DNA of 5,030 bases from Rhodospirillaceae bacterium CCH5-H10 (lineage in GTDB: Bacteria; Pseudomonadota; Alphaproteobacteria; Reyranellales; Reyranellaceae), in contig LSKJ01000196.1 in NCBI GenBank assembly GCA_001557035.1, positions 1 through 5,030 on the forward strand. Reading direction: 5' to 3'. Position 1 is the stretch's first letter; every line of letters begins with the position of its first letter. The translations under genes were made by a program, and so were the position numbers. Under the pieces are notes generated by a model, which was not told where the DNA came from, searched no databases, and saw only the letters and a program-made list of their open reading frames with translations. This document shows, piece after piece, positions 1 to 5,030 of the stretch.

Positions 1-294
1 CTGCTGTTCCTGAGGCTGGTGCCGGTGTTTCCCTTCTGGCTGATCAACATCGTCCCCGCCCTGCTCGGCATGCGGCTGCGGCGATACGTGCCCGCGACGA
101 TGCTCGGTATCGCGCCGGCGGCCGTGGTCTATGCCAGCGTCGGCTCCGGACTCGGCATGGTGCTGAAGAGAGGCGAACAGCCCGATCTCGGAATCATCTT
201 CGAAGCACGCATCCTGGTGCCGCTGCTGGGCCTTGCCGCCCTGTCGCTGGTCCCCGTGATCTACGGTCGCCTGCGCCGAAAGCGCGGGAGCTGA
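1..294 (+). CDS. TVP38/TMEM64-family (VTT/SNARE-associated) inner membrane protein, C-terminal part, 5' truncated
   Basis: The reading frame is open from base 1 and gives 97 residues up to TGA at 292-294, so the gene begins before the window. The first visible residues include LRLVPVFPFWLINIVPALLG, which matches the conserved core of TVP38/TMEM64 (VTT-domain, DedA-related) proteins. After it come two more hydrophobic stretches (about residues 33-54 and 71-90) and a basic cytoplasmic tail ending RLRRKRGS, as expected for the C-terminal half of this roughly 220-250 residue family. These are polytopic inner-membrane proteins; relatives in the wider DedA/VTT group act in lipid flipping or membrane homeostasis, but the bacterial TVP38 role is mostly undefined. 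The GTG at 19 lies inside the conserved motif and is not a start. The next gene starts 1 nt after the stop, so the two are very probably co-transcribed and translationally coupled. Family assignment is firm; function is not. Confidence 0.88.
   Translation: MLFLRLVPVFPFWLINIVPALLGMRLRRYVPATMLGIAPAAVVYASVGSGLGMVLKRGEQPDLGIIFEARILVPLLGLAALSLVPVIYGRLRRKRGS
286..290 (+). promoter_or_regulatory. Ribosome binding site for the flavoprotein gene, inside the upstream gene
   Basis: GGGAG lies 5 nt before the GTG at 296 and inside the last codons of the TVP38 gene. It supports GTG-296 as the start and means both genes are translated from overlapping signals. Confidence 0.55.
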
Positions 295-295
295 G

Positions 296-1720
296 GTGAG
301 CGGACTCCTCACACCCGACGTCTGCATCGTCGGCGGCGGCTCGGCCGGTCTGGTCGTGGCGTCGGGCGCCGCCCAACTCGGCCTCGACGTCGTGCTGGTC
401 GAGCGCGGGCTGATGGGCGGCGACTGCCTGAACTTCGGATGCGTGCCGTCTAAGGCGCTGATCGCCGCCGCCCGCGCGGCGCAGGCGCAGCGCGGCGGCG
501 CGGCCTTCGGCATCGCGCCGGTCGAGCCCTCGGTCGATTTCGGCAAGGTGATGGACCACGTCGCGGGCGTGATCGCCGCGATCGCGCCGAACGATTCGGT
601 CGAGCGCTTCGAGAAGCTCGGCGTGCGGGTGCTGCAGGAGGAGGCGCGCTTCGTCGGCCGCGACGAAGTGCAGGCGGGAAGCCATCGCATCCGCAGCAAG
701 CGCATCGTGCTGGCGACGGGCTCGCGTCCCGCGCGGCCGCCCGTGCCGGGCCTGGCCGAGGTTCCGCACTTCACCAACGAGACGATCTTCGCCAACCGCA
801 CGCTGCCCACGCATCTGGTGGTGCTGGGCGGCGGGCCGATCGGCGTGGAGATGGCGCAGGCCTTCCGACGGCTGGGCGCGCGCGTCACCGTGCTGGAAGC
901 GGCGACCTGCCTGGCCAAGGACGATCCCGAACTCGCGGCCATCGTCGTCGCCCGGCTGCGCGCGGAGGGAATCGACCTGCTGGAGCAGACACGGGTCGCG
1001 AAGGTGGAACGCACGCCGGACGGAATCGCGACCGTGCTCGAAGGCGGCGCGAGGATCGAAGGCTCGCATCTGCTGGTCGCAACGGGCCGCGCACCGAATG
1101 TCGAGGCACTCGATCTCGACAAGGCCGGCATCGCCCACGACCGGCACGGCATCACGGTCGACGATTCCCTCAGGACGTCGAACCGCAACGTCTGGGCGAT
1201 CGGCGACTGCAACGGGCGCCACGCCTTCACGCACATGGCCGGTCACGAGGCCTCGCTGTTCATCCGCGGCGCGCTGTTCCGGGCGCCGGCGAAGCTCGAT
1301 CCCGGCATCGTCCCCTGGGCGACCTACACCGACCCCGAACTGGCACAGGTCGGCCTCGGCGAGCGCGAGGCGCGCGCGAAGCACGGCGACGGCATCCGGG
1401 TCCTGCGCTGGAAATTCTCAGAGAACGACCGCGCGCAGACCGAGCACGAGACCGGCGGTCTCGTGAAGGCGATCACCGACCGCCGGGGTCGCGTGCTGGG
1501 CGCCGGCATCGCCGCCCCACAGGCCGGCGAGCTGATCCAGACCTGGTGCCTGGCCATCTCCGGCCGGCTGAGGGTCTCCACCCTGGCGGGCTTCGTGCCG
1601 CCCTATCCGACGCTGGGCGAGACGGCCAAGCGGGCCGCCGGCAGCTATTACACGGAGACGCTGTTCGGGCCGCGCACGCGCGGGCTGGTGCGCTTCCTCG
1701 CCCGATTGCCGGTCTGGTAA
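296..1720 (+). CDS. FAD-dependent pyridine nucleotide-disulfide oxidoreductase (MerA/dihydrolipoamide dehydrogenase-like)
   Basis: The 474-residue protein has the full class I flavoprotein disulfide reductase layout. A Rossmann FAD site GGGSAG is at 13-18, and the redox-active disulfide motif CLNFGC (C44, C49) is followed by VPSK. ATGSRP is near 140-145. A second dinucleotide fold GGGPIG (178-183) ends in E201, which favours NADH over NADPH. ATGRAPN is at 261-267, the FAD-binding AIGDC (D303) follows, then the dimerisation domain. The start is GTG behind a GGGAG site, and the FAD fold begins right after it. The interface motif reads YPTLGE (Y437, E442): dihydrolipoamide dehydrogenases have His where Y437 is, so lipoamide turnover is unlikely. 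There is no N-terminal heavy-metal domain and no C-terminal vicinal cysteine pair, so it is not a typical mercuric reductase either, although databases often use that name. It is probably a cytosolic or membrane-associated electron-transfer partner of the upstream TVP38 protein; the substrate is unknown. The gene sits 1 nt downstream of TVP38 and 9 nt upstream of the kinase gene. Confidence 0.93.
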   Translation: MSGLLTPDVCIVGGGSAGLVVASGAAQLGLDVVLVERGLMGGDCLNFGCVPSKALIAAARAAQAQRGGAAFGIAPVEPSVDFGKVMDHVAGVIAAIAPNDSVERFEKLGVRVLQEEARFVGRDEVQAGSHRIRSKRIVLATGSRPARPPVPGLAEVPHFTNETIFANRTLPTHLVVLGGGPIGVEMAQAFRRLGARVTVLEAATCLAKDDPELAAIVVARLRAEGIDLLEQTRVAKVERTPDGIATVLEGGARIEGSHLLVATGRAPNVEALDLDKAGIAHDRHGITVDDSLRTSNRNVWAIGDCNGRHAFTHMAGHEASLFIRGALFRAPAKLDPGIVPWATYTDPELAQVGLGEREARAKHGDGIRVLRWKFSENDRAQTEHETGGLVKAITDRRGRVLGAGIAAPQAGELIQTWCLAISGRLRVSTLAGFVPPYPTLGETAKRAAGSYYTETLFGPRTRGLVRFLARLPVW

Positions 1721-1729
1721 AGTAGCGCG

Positions 1730-3160
1730 ATGACCGCCGACGCCACCCTGACGGAACAGTCGGTCCGCCCCGCGCGGCGGCGCAGTCTCGCCTTCGGCCT
1801 GTCCTGGCGGATCCTCGGTCTCGTCGTCGTTGCGGTGATGACCGCGGAGGTCGCGATCTTCCTGCCCTCGATCGCGCGCTTCCGGCTGGTCCATCTCGAA
1901 CAGCTGATCGAGAGCGGCACCCTGGCCGCGCTCGCGCTCGACGCCACGCCCGACAACATGGTGACGGAAGAGGTGAAGCGCTCGCTGCTGGCGCATGCCC
2001 GTGTCGAGGCCGTCGTGCTGGTCGAGCCGAACAAGCCCAAGCGCGCGCTGATGAACATCGAGCCGCGGCCGGAGATGCAGGGCTTCAACCTGAAGGATCG
2101 CGGCGCCCTCGGCCTGATCTGGGATGCGCTCGAAACGATGGCGCGCGACGGCTCCCACTTCATCCGCGTGGGCGGCGAGTCGATGCGCATGCCCGGCGCC
2201 ATGGTCTGGATCGTGGTCGACGAACGGCCGATGCGCGATGCGATGTACGGCTACGCCAGCCGCATCCTGGTCCTGTCGGTCATCATCGCCCTGTTCACCG
2301 CGTCGCTGCTCTATCTGGCGTTGCGCTGGCTGGTCGTGCGGCCGCTGCAGGACCTGTCGGCCGCCATGACGGCTTTCCGGCGCGCGCCGGAAGAGGCGAA
2401 CACCGATCGCGCGCCGCCGCGACGCAACGACGAGATCGGCGTGGTCGACCGCGAATTCCAGATTCTCCAGCGCGAACTGCGCGCCTCGCTGCGCCGGAAG
2501 TCGCGGCTGGCCGAGGTCGGCGCCGCAACCAACAAGATCAATCACGACCTGCGCAACATGCTCTCGACGGCGCGCCTGTTGTCGGACCGTCTGGCGCGCA
2601 GCGACGACGAGCGCACCCGCGCGCTGGCGCCGACCATCCTCAACACGATCGACCGGGCCGCGCGGCTGGCCAGCGACGCGATCGAATATGTGCGCGACAA
2701 GCCGTCCCCGAAGCTGGCCGACGTGGATCTCGCCGATCTGGTCGACGAGGTCGGCGTGGCGTTGCAGGAGCAGGGCGAGGACCGCGATCCCAACGCGCTG
2801 CGCACCTGGATCAACGAGATCGCGCGCGGCGGCGCGGCGCGGTGCGACCGCGACGTGCTCTATCGTGTCTTCATCAATCTCGGCCGCAACGCCTTCGAGG
2901 CCGGCGCCACCTGCGTCACCGTCCGCGCCCGCCGCAACGGCGGATACCTGCTGCTCGAAGTGTCCGACAACGGACCAGGCATTCCGCCCGCGGTGGCAAA
3001 GCAGCTCTTCCAGCCGTTCACGTCCGGCGGACGGCCAGGCGGCACCGGCCTCGGGCTCGCCATCGCCCGCGACCTGGTGCGCCTGCACGGCGGCGACATC
3101 GCGCTCATCGAATCGAACGGGCAAGGCACGCTCTTCTGCTTCACGCTACCCCTCGCGTAG
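1730..3160 (+). CDS. Two-transmembrane sensor histidine kinase (HAMP, HisKA-like, HATPase_c)
   Basis: The 476-residue protein has a basic N-terminus, TM1 at about 23-46, a periplasmic sensor region at about 47-176, TM2 at about 177-200 and a HAMP-like linker (about 200-252, starting VVRPLQDL). The dimerisation/phosphoacceptor helix contains NHDLRNML with H272 as the predicted phosphorylated residue. The ATP-binding domain is complete: N-box INLGRNAFEAG (N387), G1 DNGPGIP (413-419), F-box LFQPF and G2 GTGLGLAIA (438-446). The H-box has Asp after His and Met where most kinases have Pro (HELRxPL), a variant I recall from alphaproteobacterial kinases. The sensor region shows no recognisable domain and no cysteine, so the signal is unknown. 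It should autophosphorylate and pass phosphate to a response regulator, but none is encoded here. The ATG is 9 nt after the flavoprotein stop, with only a weak purine stretch before it; this start keeps the basic residues preceding TM1. It is likely the third gene of the operon. The class is certain; the regulated pathway is not. Confidence 0.95.
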   Translation: MTADATLTEQSVRPARRRSLAFGLSWRILGLVVVAVMTAEVAIFLPSIARFRLVHLEQLIESGTLAALALDATPDNMVTEEVKRSLLAHARVEAVVLVEPNKPKRALMNIEPRPEMQGFNLKDRGALGLIWDALETMARDGSHFIRVGGESMRMPGAMVWIVVDERPMRDAMYGYASRILVLSVIIALFTASLLYLALRWLVVRPLQDLSAAMTAFRRAPEEANTDRAPPRRNDEIGVVDREFQILQRELRASLRRKSRLAEVGAATNKINHDLRNMLSTARLLSDRLARSDDERTRALAPTILNTIDRAARLASDAIEYVRDKPSPKLADVDLADLVDEVGVALQEQGEDRDPNALRTWINEIARGGAARCDRDVLYRVFINLGRNAFEAGATCVTVRARRNGGYLLLEVSDNGPGIPPAVAKQLFQPFTSGGRPGGTGLGLAIARDLVRLHGGDIALIESNGQGTLFCFTLPLA

Positions 3161-3164
3161 AGCG

Positions 3165-3914
3165 TCAGATCTCGGCCTTGAGGCGCGCGATGAAGGTGCG
3201 CACGCGTTCGGCGTTGCCACCGAGATCGGCTTCGCCGATGCGGCTCTTGGAGCGGATGTCGACCCGGCTGCCCGGTCCCTGCGGCCGGATGCGCACGACG
3301 ATGTCGTCGCGAAAGCCGAACCATGGGCTGGTTGCGATCGCCTCGAGGCGACCGTCGGCCGGCACGCGTGCCACGATTTCCCAGCCCAGCGCCGTGGCCA
3401 CGCGCTCGACGCGCTTGAAGGCCTCCGCCGGCGGCACGGCCAGTATCACCGGCTCGATGTCGGGAAAGGCGGCGCGCTGGATCGCGGCATTGTCTTTCGG
3501 ATAGGCGGGCGGATTGGGCGCCCCGCGCCGCAATTGCGCGGTGGCGACCAGCGGCGGCGGGCTGGCGGTGTCGGTCGTGATGTCGTTGATCGCCGGCCGA
3601 TGCTGCGCCTCCAGGAACCAGTGCAGGGGCACCCAGGCGCCGGCAGCACCGATCACGATGGCCAGGAAGGCCGCCACGAAACCGCGCCGCCGGTCGCCCG
3701 GGCGCGCAGGCAGCATGGTGCCGAGGCCAAGCGCGATGCCGGCGACCGTCAGGTAGAAGCCGTAGCGAAAGACGGCGATGGCCGCCTCGATGTCGAGGCC
3801 GAGGTAACGATGCAGCGGCCCGGAGACGGCTACGATCAGCGACCCTACGGTCGCCAAGATGAAGGCGATACGCGCCAGTCGATGACTGATCGGATTGGTC
3901 GGCCTAACGAACAT
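3165..3914 (-). CDS. DUF1499 domain protein with three N-terminal transmembrane helices
   Basis: The 249-residue protein has three hydrophobic helices at about 15-32, 45-66 and 79-97. A soluble domain then begins with INDITTD (109-115) and ends with SRIGEADLGGNAERVRTF (224-241). Both motifs are hallmarks of DUF1499, a family of unknown biochemical function; the membrane-anchored form is common in alphaproteobacteria. The soluble part has no catalytic signature that I recognise and no cysteines, and it probably faces the periplasm. I chose ATG at 3912-3914 because GGAG lies 5 nt upstream. An in-frame ATG at 3984-3986 would add 24 residues, cysteine- and arginine-rich and unlike the family, and has no properly spaced ribosome binding site. 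The stop (3165-3167) is 4 nt from the stop of the converging kinase gene. It diverges from the transporter gene, so it has its own promoter. Family assignment is strong from motifs; the role is unknown. Confidence 0.87.
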   Translation of the reverse strand: MFVRPTNPISHRLARIAFILATVGSLIVAVSGPLHRYLGLDIEAAIAVFRYGFYLTVAGIALGLGTMLPARPGDRRRGFVAAFLAIVIGAAGAWVPLHWFLEAQHRPAINDITTDTASPPPLVATAQLRRGAPNPPAYPKDNAAIQRAAFPDIEPVILAVPPAEAFKRVERVATALGWEIVARVPADGRLEAIATSPWFGFRDDIVVRIRPQGPGSRVDIRSKSRIGEADLGGNAERVRTFIARLKAEI

Positions 3915-3919
3915 CCAGG

Positions 3920-3923
3920 CTCC
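3920..3923 (-). promoter_or_regulatory. Ribosome binding site deciding the DUF1499 start
   Basis: On the minus strand GGAG is followed by CCTGG and then ATG (3914-3912), an ideal 5-nt spacing. It favours the shorter start over the upstream in-frame ATG at 3986. Confidence 0.6.
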
Positions 3924-3966
3924 GCTGCAGCCGCATCGTACTCGCGAAAAGCGTTCTTTGCATCCG

Positions 3967-3996
3967 CTCGACAATCTCCGCTTCATTCTCTATGCG
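3967..3996 (+). promoter_or_regulatory. Weak candidate promoter for the EamA transporter gene
   Basis: CTCGAC at 3967-3972, an 18-nt spacer and TATGCG at 3991-3996 loosely match an alphaproteobacterial housekeeping promoter. Transcription would begin about at the ATG at 4003, so the mRNA could be leaderless, which fits the absence of a ribosome binding site there. Both boxes deviate from consensus. Confidence 0.2.
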
Positions 3997-4002
3997 GCGT
4001 CG

Positions 4003-4884
4003 ATGACGACCGACCCCAACATCCGGCGGCGGGCCATGGCGGCCGGCTTGATCTCGATTGCGCTGTGGAGCTCGCTCGCCCTCCTCTCGGTGTCGGCCGG
4101 GCCGATCCCGCCCTTCCAGATGGTCGCCATGACCTTCGCGGTCGGCGCCGCGATCGGCATCGCGCGCGCGCTAACCCGCGGCGTGGGCTGGGCCGGGCTG
4201 GTCGGCTGGCCGGCACGCGTCTGGCTGTTGGGGATCGGCGGCCTGTTCGGCTACCACGCCCTCTATTTTGCCGCCCTCCAGCTCGCCCCGCCGGCCGAGG
4301 CCAACCTCATCAACTATCTCTGGCCGCTGCTGATCGTGCTGCTCTCCGCCCCCCTGGCGGGCGAACGGCTGGGCTGGCCCCATCTCGTCGGCGCTGCCCT
4401 GGGATTCGCGGGCGTCGCCCTGCTGGCCTTCGGCCGCGGGCTGCACTTCGCCGACAGCCACGCGCTGGGCTATCTGTTGGCGCTGGGCTGCGCCTTCGCC
4501 TGGTCGATCTACTCCGTTCTGTCGCGCCGCTTCGGCGAGACGCCGACCGATGCCATCGCCGCCTTCTGTGCGGCGTCGGCGCTTCTCTCGCTCGCCTGCC
4601 ATCTGGCCTTCGAGCGCACCGTCTGGCCGGCCAGCGGGACGGCCTGGCTCGCCGTACTGGCGCTGGGCCTGGGGCCGGCGGGATCGGCGTTCTATTTCTG
4701 GGATCACGCGGTGAAGCGCGGCGACATCCGCGCGCTGGGCGCGATGTCCTATGCGACGCCCATCCTGTCGACCGCGATCCTGGTGATCGTCGGACTGGCC
4801 GAACCGACCGGCACGCTGATCGCCGCCGCCCTGCTGGTCACGGTGGGCGCCGTCCTGGCCTCGCGCGAACTCTGGAAGCGTTGA
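4003..4884 (+). CDS. EamA/DMT-superfamily transporter, YddG-like (aromatic amino acid exporter type)
   Basis: The 293-residue, strongly hydrophobic protein has ten predicted helices (about 13-31, 38-56, 73-92, 100-117, 126-144, 154-173, 184-203, 213-231, 244-264, 269-287), forming the two EamA repeats of a drug/metabolite transporter in the inner membrane. Several pieces recall E. coli YddG: GLISIALWS (15-23, YddG GLIAIVLWS), NLINYLWP (101-108, YddG GMVNYLWP) and the LGYLLALGCAFAWSIY stretch (155-170, YddG LSYFLAFIGAFIWAAY). This suggests export of amino acids or related metabolites, but DMT substrate prediction is poor. The frame is open upstream to a TTG at 3895, but those residues are not membrane-like and run into the DUF1499 gene. 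ATG-4003 has no clear ribosome binding site; ATG-4036 (residue 12) is an alternative that still precedes TM1. The length matches the usual 280-300 residues. It looks like a single-gene unit, divergent from DUF1499. Confidence 0.92.
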   Translation: MTTDPNIRRRAMAAGLISIALWSSLALLSVSAGPIPPFQMVAMTFAVGAAIGIARALTRGVGWAGLVGWPARVWLLGIGGLFGYHALYFAALQLAPPAEANLINYLWPLLIVLLSAPLAGERLGWPHLVGAALGFAGVALLAFGRGLHFADSHALGYLLALGCAFAWSIYSVLSRRFGETPTDAIAAFCAASALLSLACHLAFERTVWPASGTAWLAVLALGLGPAGSAFYFWDHAVKRGDIRALGAMSYATPILSTAILVIVGLAEPTGTLIAAALLVTVGAVLASRELWKR

Positions 4885-4983
4885 CGACGCAGCCGCAGTG
4901 GAGCGCGCAACTCCAGAGGTTGTGAAGAAACCGGTGGCGCTGTGTTTGAAGTTTTGATTCGCTGATCTGGCAGACAGTTCAGC
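4885..4983. other. Intergenic spacer with lower GC than its surroundings
   Basis: No open frame here looks like a real gene, and I find no hairpin followed by a T-run that would be a convincing terminator for the transporter gene. By hand count, bases 4921-4980 are 31/60 A or T, against 21/60 in 4861-4920. The region holds T-rich stretches such as TGTTTGAAGTTTTGATTC (4943-4960). It probably contains the promoter of the gene starting at 4993, but no box pair with good spacing is evident. Confidence 0.45.
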
Positions 4984-4987
4984 GAGG
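4984..4987 (+). promoter_or_regulatory. Ribosome binding site for the gene at the right edge
   Basis: GAGG-like purines (GAGG within AGCGAGG) lie 5 nt before ATG at 4993. The spacing is good and supports a real translation start there. Confidence 0.5.
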
Positions 4988-4992
4988 CATCG

Positions 4993-5030
4993 ATGGCCAA
5001 GGGCAGACCGCCGGGGTTGCGTCTGGAGAC
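4993..5030 (+). CDS. Start of an unidentified gene, 3' truncated by the window edge
   Basis: Only 13 residues are visible: MAKGRPPGLRLE followed by Thr (codon AC-). An AGCGAGG ribosome binding site 5 nt upstream supports the ATG. The basic KGRPP segment resembles an AT-hook-like or DNA-binding protein N-terminus, and such starts occur in regulators, phage proteins and transposases, but this is far too little to assign a family. It follows the transporter by 108 nt across a less GC-rich spacer, so it may be a separate transcription unit or the edge of inserted DNA. Confidence 0.45.
   Translation, partial: MAKGRPPGLRLE

Larger units (their letters stand above)
3915..4002. promoter_or_regulatory. 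Divergent intergenic region between DUF1499 and transporter genes
   Basis: These 88 nt separate two head-to-head genes and must carry at least part of both promoters. On the minus strand TACGAT (3940-3935) resembles a -10 box and would give a short leader of about 14 nt that still contains the GGAG site; no convincing -35 is seen at the right distance. On the plus strand CTCGAC (3967-3972) and TATGCG (3991-3996) are separated by 18 nt. No clear operator palindrome is visible; the CGC-GAAAA-GCG hairpin near 3947 is too short to interpret. These promoter calls are by eye and weak. Confidence 0.4.

Noticed and set aside
194..1384. Long open frame on the minus strand antisense to the flavoprotein gene
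   Set aside because: The plus strand encodes an unmistakable flavoprotein here. The antisense product is Arg/Ala/Gly/Asp-rich with no motif, typical of frames kept open by high GC.
296..1720. Mercury-resistance (mer) locus
   Set aside because: The flavoprotein lacks MerA's metal-binding features, and no merR, merT or merP is nearby.
1418..3124. 568-codon minus-strand open frame antisense to the flavoprotein end and the kinase
   Set aside because: It crosses two well-supported genes, and its product is low-complexity in Arg, Gln, His and Asp, resembling no family; a GC-driven shadow.
3915..3986. 24-residue N-terminal extension of the DUF1499 protein from ATG-3986
   Set aside because: Its purine stretch AGAGA abuts the ATG without spacing, while the shorter start has GGAG at 5 nt; the extra Cys/Arg-rich segment is unlike the family.
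3895..4002. N-terminal extension of the transporter from TTG-3895
   Set aside because: The 36 extra residues are not membrane-like, would overlap the DUF1499 start, and no EamA protein I know begins that way.
4908..4922. CAACTCCAGAGGTTG as a possible terminator hairpin after the transporter gene
   Set aside because: Only about four Watson-Crick pairs form and no T-run follows, so it does not qualify as an intrinsic terminator.
2688..4925. 745-codon plus-strand open frame spanning kinase, DUF1499 and transporter
   Set aside because: It overlaps three recognisable genes in other frames and its product is Arg/Ala/Pro-rich without domains. Its length reflects rarity of stops in GC-rich DNA.

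Overview
The window is a GC-rich, densely packed chromosomal segment from a Gram-negative bacterium. Codon use with strong G/C at third positions, short intergenic gaps, and the gene types present (TVP38/TMEM64 protein, MerA/Lpd-like flavoprotein, HDLRN-type histidine kinase, membrane-anchored DUF1499 protein) suggest an alphaproteobacterium, perhaps of the Rhodospirillales/Rhizobiales side. That placement is inferred from gene character only; no rRNA or marker gene is present.

Layout: (1) Positions 1-3160 hold three plus-strand genes almost touching one another: the 3' end of a TVP38/TMEM64-family membrane protein (cut by the left edge), a class I FAD/NAD disulfide oxidoreductase (296-1720), and a two-transmembrane sensor histidine kinase (1730-3160). 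Gaps of 1 and 9 nt make an operon likely. (2) Positions 3165-3914 hold a minus-strand membrane-anchored DUF1499 protein, converging on the kinase with only 4 nt between stop codons. (3) An 88-nt divergent intergenic region (3915-4002) should contain the promoters of the DUF1499 gene and of (4) a plus-strand ten-helix EamA/DMT transporter (4003-4884) resembling the aromatic amino acid exporter YddG. (5) Positions 4885-5030 are a less GC-rich spacer followed by the first 13 codons of another plus-strand gene, behind a good ribosome binding site and cut by the right edge.

How they may work together: the membrane protein and flavoprotein are probably a functional pair, since this combination recurs in bacteria next to each other or fused (family knowledge recalled, not searched). 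The kinase has all catalytic boxes, but no response regulator lies in the window, so its target is unknown. The DUF1499 and transporter genes look independent of the first operon. No RNA gene, CRISPR array, complete mobile element or clear new system is visible; most of the window is ordinary core or accessory metabolism. The points most worth a second look are the flavoprotein's lost catalytic histidine, the orphan kinase and the right-edge composition change.
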